Virus record (IMG/VR): IMGVR_UViG_3300006802_006270
Location: 1 to 25,829 of that record
Origin: a virus
DNA: 25,829 nt
Reading direction: 5' to 3' (one strand)
The notes under the pieces were generated by a model. That model worked only from the letters and a program-made list of their open reading frames with translations. It had not been told where the DNA came from and did not search any database. Both the position numbers and the translations under genes were made by a program. Below, piece by piece: positions 23,451 through 25,829 of this stretch (position 1 is its first letter; every line of letters begins with the position of its first letter).

Positions 23451-24514
23451 TCTAAGTCTAAGTCTTGTGCCTCTGTATATAAAGATTTCATTTGATTCTT
23501 TAATCTATCTTTACTTAAATCAATAGGTAAGTCATCAATGTATTTGTTTAGTAGTGTTACTGTGTCTTCTGTGTTTTCTACAATATCATCTGATACTGAA
23601 CTTGCATCTAAGTCTGAAAAATCTTCGACAATTTTTATATCAAAAGCATCTGCTGCATATAACTTGTCTAGGAATTGGTCAAACTGATATAAATCTTTTT
23701 TGTTTACTACAATGAGTTTAACATATTTGTTTGCATACTTTGTAGTATCATGTTCTTTATAGTTTTCTTTTGAATCATCATAATATATCTTTTCATATAT
23801 TGTATATGGGTTAACTATTCTTTCTAATTCCTTTGTTTCTGTATCATAGATATGGAATCCTTTTTTATCTTCCCAATCATTCCAATATATTTCATATGGT
23901 GTACCTAGATAATAGATTTGACCATCATCTGACTTGTGATGAAAATGCCCACTCATAACTGTATCAAACTTTCTAAAAAATTCTTTCTCACGGCCTCCTT
24001 GTGATATGATAACATTCTTGTTCATTTGAAAACCATTTATTTCTAGATGACCCATACATACATCAGCTTTAGTTTCATCAATCATACCCTCTGCATAGAT
24101 TTCATTTGATTGAGTAATCCACGGCATAAGTAGTATTGGTAAACCACCAAAGTCTACTTCTGTTGCTTCATCATAGATATGAATATTTTTGTGTTTACCG
24201 CCTAGTAATTCTGTAAGAGAATTTACTTCACTTGTGTTCTTATAATAGATATCATGATTACCGACTAACATATGTAAGTCAATTCCTAATACATTAAATG
24301 GTAATATAAATCTCTCTCTAAAATCTTTTGCTGTTCTATATGATACATACTTACGCCTATCAAAACAATCACCTAAATGTAATACTGTTTTAATATTGTT
24401 TTGTTGTAAATATGGAAAGAATATACCTTCATAAAATTTATAAAAGTATTCATTAAAATTCACATTATCATTTCTTGCGCCAAAGTGCGAATCCGTTATT
24501 AGTGCTATTTTCAT
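23447..24514 (-). CDS. 47: Recombination nuclease subunit gp47 (Mre11/SbcD-like)
   Basis: A 355-residue calcineurin-like metallophosphoesterase, homologue of T4 gp47 (339). Metal-binding motifs run in order: D-x-H at 8-10, GDCFDRR at 48-54, GNHD at 85-88, GHLE at 155-158 and GHFHHK at 189-194. It is the nuclease subunit that works with gp46, which follows directly (4-nt overlap). The C-terminal third (about 250-355) is acidic and probably contacts the gp46 coiled-coil base. Its ATG overlaps the gp55 stop by 1 nt (TAATG). Confidence 0.96.
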   Translation of the reverse strand: MKIALITDSHFGARNDNVNFNEYFYKFYEGIFFPYLQQNNIKTVLHLGDCFDRRKYVSYRTAKDFRERFILPFNVLGIDLHMLVGNHDIYYKNTSEVNSLTELLGGKHKNIHIYDEATEVDFGGLPILLMPWITQSNEIYAEGMIDETKADVCMGHLEINGFQMNKNVIISQGGREKEFFRKFDTVMSGHFHHKSDDGQIYYLGTPYEIYWNDWEDKKGFHIYDTETKELERIVNPYTIYEKIYYDDSKENYKEHDTTKYANKYVKLIVVNKKDLYQFDQFLDKLYAADAFDIKIVEDFSDLDASSVSDDIVENTEDTVTLLNKYIDDLPIDLSKDRLKNQMKSLYTEAQDLDLE

Positions 24515-25074
24515 TAAGTAGTTTCTGTATTAGAATTTTCTTCCATGAATTCCTCTAGGCCTTCAGGTAGTGTAGATTTCTCTTTTTTCTTTACTTTATA
24601 TACATCTTCATCAGGCAACATAATGTCTGGGTCAAAACCTCTTACATCATAAACTGTATCATCGCCTTCATTCACAGTATAGGTTTCATATTGTTGTTTC
24701 TCAATCATTTTATTTTTGATATGAGTTTGTTTCTTTTCTTTTTGAATTCTTCTTAAAAATGCATAGTATATAATTTGTGTAAAGTATGCGAAAGGATTCT
24801 TTGATTTGTCTGGGTCAAAGTTATGTATGTATTGTAAACAGTTTTCTATACCATCAGAAACCATTTCAGAACGATAAGTATAATTAATAAAGTTAGGTCT
24901 GTATGATAATCCATTTGCAATTTTTAAAAAACACTCACCTATGTAATTCGTTACTTGGGGTTTTTCTTCTCCAGCTTCTTCTGCCTCTTTACATAGTTCT
25001 TTCCACGCAATCATAGCTGCATGAAACTCTTTGTTGTCTATGTAGTGTGCACCTTTTTTCTTTGTTGTTGCCAT
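24514..25074 (-). CDS. 55: Late-transcription sigma factor gp55
   Basis: A 186-residue homologue of T4 gp55 (185), the small divergent sigma factor that directs RNA polymerase to late promoters of the form TATAAATA. The core SYRPNFINYTYRSEMVSDGIENCL.YI.NFDP..SKNPFAYFTQIIYYAFLRRIQKEKKQ is the family signature, corresponding to sigma region 2 (core binding and -10 recognition). It lacks regions 3 and 4, as expected. The C-terminal end is acidic and hydrophobic (LPEGLEEFMEE), compatible with the clamp-binding tail of T4 gp55. A good AAGGA ribosome site and promoter P6 precede it. Head of the gp55-gp47-gp46 unit, with order as in T4. Confidence 0.97.
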   Translation of the reverse strand: MATTKKKGAHYIDNKEFHAAMIAWKELCKEAEEAGEEKPQVTNYIGECFLKIANGLSYRPNFINYTYRSEMVSDGIENCLQYIHNFDPDKSKNPFAYFTQIIYYAFLRRIQKEKKQTHIKNKMIEKQQYETYTVNEGDDTVYDVRGFDPDIMLPDEDVYKVKKKEKSTLPEGLEEFMEENSNTETT

Positions 25075-25104
25075 CTCTTTTCCTTGATGAATTGTTATGT
25101 AGCC

Positions 25105-25133
25105 ATAGTACTAGGTTGGACATAATATGTCAA
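25105..25133 (-). promoter_or_regulatory. sigma70-type early promoter P6 (gp55 operon)
   Basis: -35 TTGACA (25133-25128), -10 TACTAT (25110-25105), 17-bp spacer, followed by GGCTACAT. An A/T-rich stretch upstream of the -35 could act as an UP element. The first base of the gp55 ATG lies 30 bp beyond the -10. Confidence 0.8.
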
Positions 25134-25164
25134 GTTTTATTATAGGTTTTAGCTAAAAAAGTTT

Positions 25165-25182
25165 TTTGCAATTATTTGCAAA
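25165..25182. repeat. Inverted repeat TTTGCAA-TTAT-TTGCAAA between divergent promoters
   Basis: A perfect 7-bp inverted repeat with a 4-bp centre. It lies between P6 (minus, -35 at 25128-25133) and P7 (plus, -35 at 25189-25194), only 6 bp from the latter. It could be a regulator site or, on the minus strand, a poor terminator for the 25261 gene (AAAAAACTTTTTT follows). Confidence 0.5.
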
Positions 25183-25188
25183 TTAGCG

Positions 25189-25217
25189 TTGACAAACCAT
25201 GTTCAACCTTTTATAAT
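25189..25217 (+). promoter_or_regulatory. Perfect-consensus sigma70-type promoter P7 on the plus strand
   Basis: TTGACA (25189-25194), 17-bp spacer, TATAAT (25212-25217): both hexamers are exact consensus. The spacer carries TGTTCAACC, as in the minus-strand phage promoters, and the -10 is followed by CGCTGTG. It fires away from gp55 and into the 25261-25776 gene in antisense. No plus-strand gene follows within the window. Confidence 0.72.
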
Positions 25218-25260
25218 CGCTGTGTTCCAGCCGAGAATACTATATACTCTAAAGAGATGG

Positions 25261-25776
25261 TTAATGTTTAGTAGTACTACAAGGTATATCATTAAGTTCT
25301 TCTTCTGTTATTTCCTCTTTTACTAATTCTTTCTCTTTATTTTGACCACTTAATGCAGAAACATATCCATTAAACATTTTCCTTACTTCTTCCGTATTTT
25401 CAAATTCATCTTCTTCTTCGTATATATCTTCTTTCTTGGGTTGCATAATAGGTCCATTTGTTTCGGCATCAGCTGCACTATAAGAATCTAACATAAATTG
25501 ATAATAGTTATTTAACGCAAAAGAAGCCGAAGTGATTGTTATAATTGTTGACTTTTCAATATCAAACTCATCTGATTCTGTGAATGGTTGTAACCAACGA
25601 GATAAAGTTAATGCTTCAACAACACCTTTTTTAGTTACTCTGTTTTTCAATTCCATTTTTAAAGGATGTAATATATGTAGTTTATTTGATTCATTATCTG
25701 TTCGTGTAGGTATACAAGTACAAACGATACTCTCACCATTTGCCAATTTTATTACTCTAGTAGTGTTATCTGTCAT
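25261..25776 (-). CDS. Probable Sm-like-fold phage protein of unknown function
   Basis: A 171-residue protein. The N-terminal 95 residues (VIKLANGESIVCTCI ... LHILHPLKMEL ... LSRWLQPF ... FDIEKSTIITITSAS) follow the strand pattern of Sm/LSm-like proteins of T4-like marine phages: K-L-x-x-GE-x-I, a P-x-x-x near the third strand, W-x-x-PF and a final I-x-I-S strand. The rest is a helix (NNYYQFMLDSY) and a very acidic tail. RNA binding is possible by fold but unproven; I am unsure of the assignment. The ATG has an AAGGAT ribosome site. TATAAATA lies 27 bp before the ATG, so it may be a late gene, separate from the early gp55 unit, and the plus-strand promoter P7 makes RNA antisense to it. Confidence 0.75.
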   Translation of the reverse strand: MTDNTTRVIKLANGESIVCTCIPTRTDNESNKLHILHPLKMELKNRVTKKGVVEALTLSRWLQPFTESDEFDIEKSTIITITSASFALNNYYQFMLDSYSAADAETNGPIMQPKKEDIYEEEDEFENTEEVRKMFNGYVSALSGQNKEKELVKEEITEEELNDIPCSTTKH

Positions 25777-25819
25777 ATCCTTATCCCTAGATTGTATATC
25801 ACTATTTATATCCTTATCC
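25775..25819 (-). repeat. 12-bp direct repeat around the start of the Sm-like gene
   Basis: GGATAAGGATAT occurs on the minus strand at 25819-25808 and again at 25786-25775, 33 bp apart. The second copy is the ribosome site and first bases of the ATG. The first copy runs into the TATAAATA octamer and is not followed by a start codon. Confidence 0.55.
25803..25810 (-). promoter_or_regulatory. Possible T4-type late promoter (TATAAATA)
   Basis: An exact match to the T4 late -10 octamer on the minus strand, with the expected transcription start about 20 nt before the ATG at 25776, leaving room for the AAGGAT ribosome site. The gp55 sigma factor encoded next door makes such promoters expected. A chance match in AT-rich DNA cannot be excluded. 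Confidence 0.42.
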
Positions 25820-25829
25820 TGTCTATCTC

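Noticed and set aside
1-25829. tRNA genes, integrase, insertion sequences or attachment sites
   Set aside because: None could be recognised by eye; gene content and dense packing fit a lytic phage core region. A dedicated tRNA scan was not possible.

Overview
The window is a block of the early and replication region of a T4-like contractile-tailed bacteriophage (myovirus). The marks of this are T4-type replication and recombination genes in characteristic groupings: gp43 DNA polymerase, gp45 clamp, gp44/gp62 clamp loader, RegA, UvsX, gp46/gp47 nuclease and gp55 late sigma factor. The very low GC content, and the company of auxiliary genes common in marine T4-like phages (cobS, a cobT-like gene, peptide deformylase, hsp20, several 2OG-Fe(II) oxygenases, iscU), point to a marine phage. 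A host such as SAR11/Pelagibacter or another AT-rich alphaproteobacterium is an inference from composition and gene content only. Every convincing gene is on the minus strand, so transcription runs from high to low coordinates, and the genes are packed with 1-11 nt overlaps.

In transcription order: (a) 25776-25261, a probable Sm-like phage protein, possibly under a T4-type late promoter. (b) 25074-21017, an operon of gp55 late sigma, gp47, gp46, a two-helix membrane protein and peptide deformylase. (c) 20849-17036, cobT-like (metallopeptidase-like plus VWA) and cobS (AAA+), each with its own sigma70-type promoter, surrounded by three 15-bp palindromes that resemble Fur boxes and closed by a clear intrinsic terminator at 16962-16990. 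(d) 16926-15183, an unrecognised two-gene unit with a ParB/sulfiredoxin-like protein, followed by hsp20. (e) 14610-7962, two 2OG-Fe(II) oxygenases, gp45, gp44, a third oxygenase, gp62, regA, iscU, a RimK-like ATP-grasp ligase and a small conserved protein. (f) 7917-2163, gp43, an asparagine-synthase-like PP-loop protein and two tandem paralogous cytosine-C5 DNA methyltransferases. (g) 2126-1, a CmoA-like methyltransferase, uvsX and the start of a fourth 2OG oxygenase cut by the window edge.

Six minus-strand promoters, and one plus-strand promoter in the gp55 upstream region, share TTGACA and a TATAAT-like -10. They also share an unusual conserved spacer (TGTT..ACC) and, in most, a GGCTAC-like sequence just after the -10. 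This looks like one phage-specific early promoter family. Two copies (2143-2179 and 7922-7958) are identical over 37 bp and bracket the polymerase/PP-loop/methyltransferase cassette.

The most interesting candidates for undescribed biology are: the cassette of two C5-methyltransferases plus a PP-loop enzyme beside the polymerase (possible DNA modification); the Fur-box-like palindromes around cobS/cobT; the ParB-like two-gene unit; the antisense early promoter; and the promoter family with a conserved spacer. No tRNA, rRNA, CRISPR array, insertion sequence or integrase was seen, and no gene-free stretch exceeds 300 bases.
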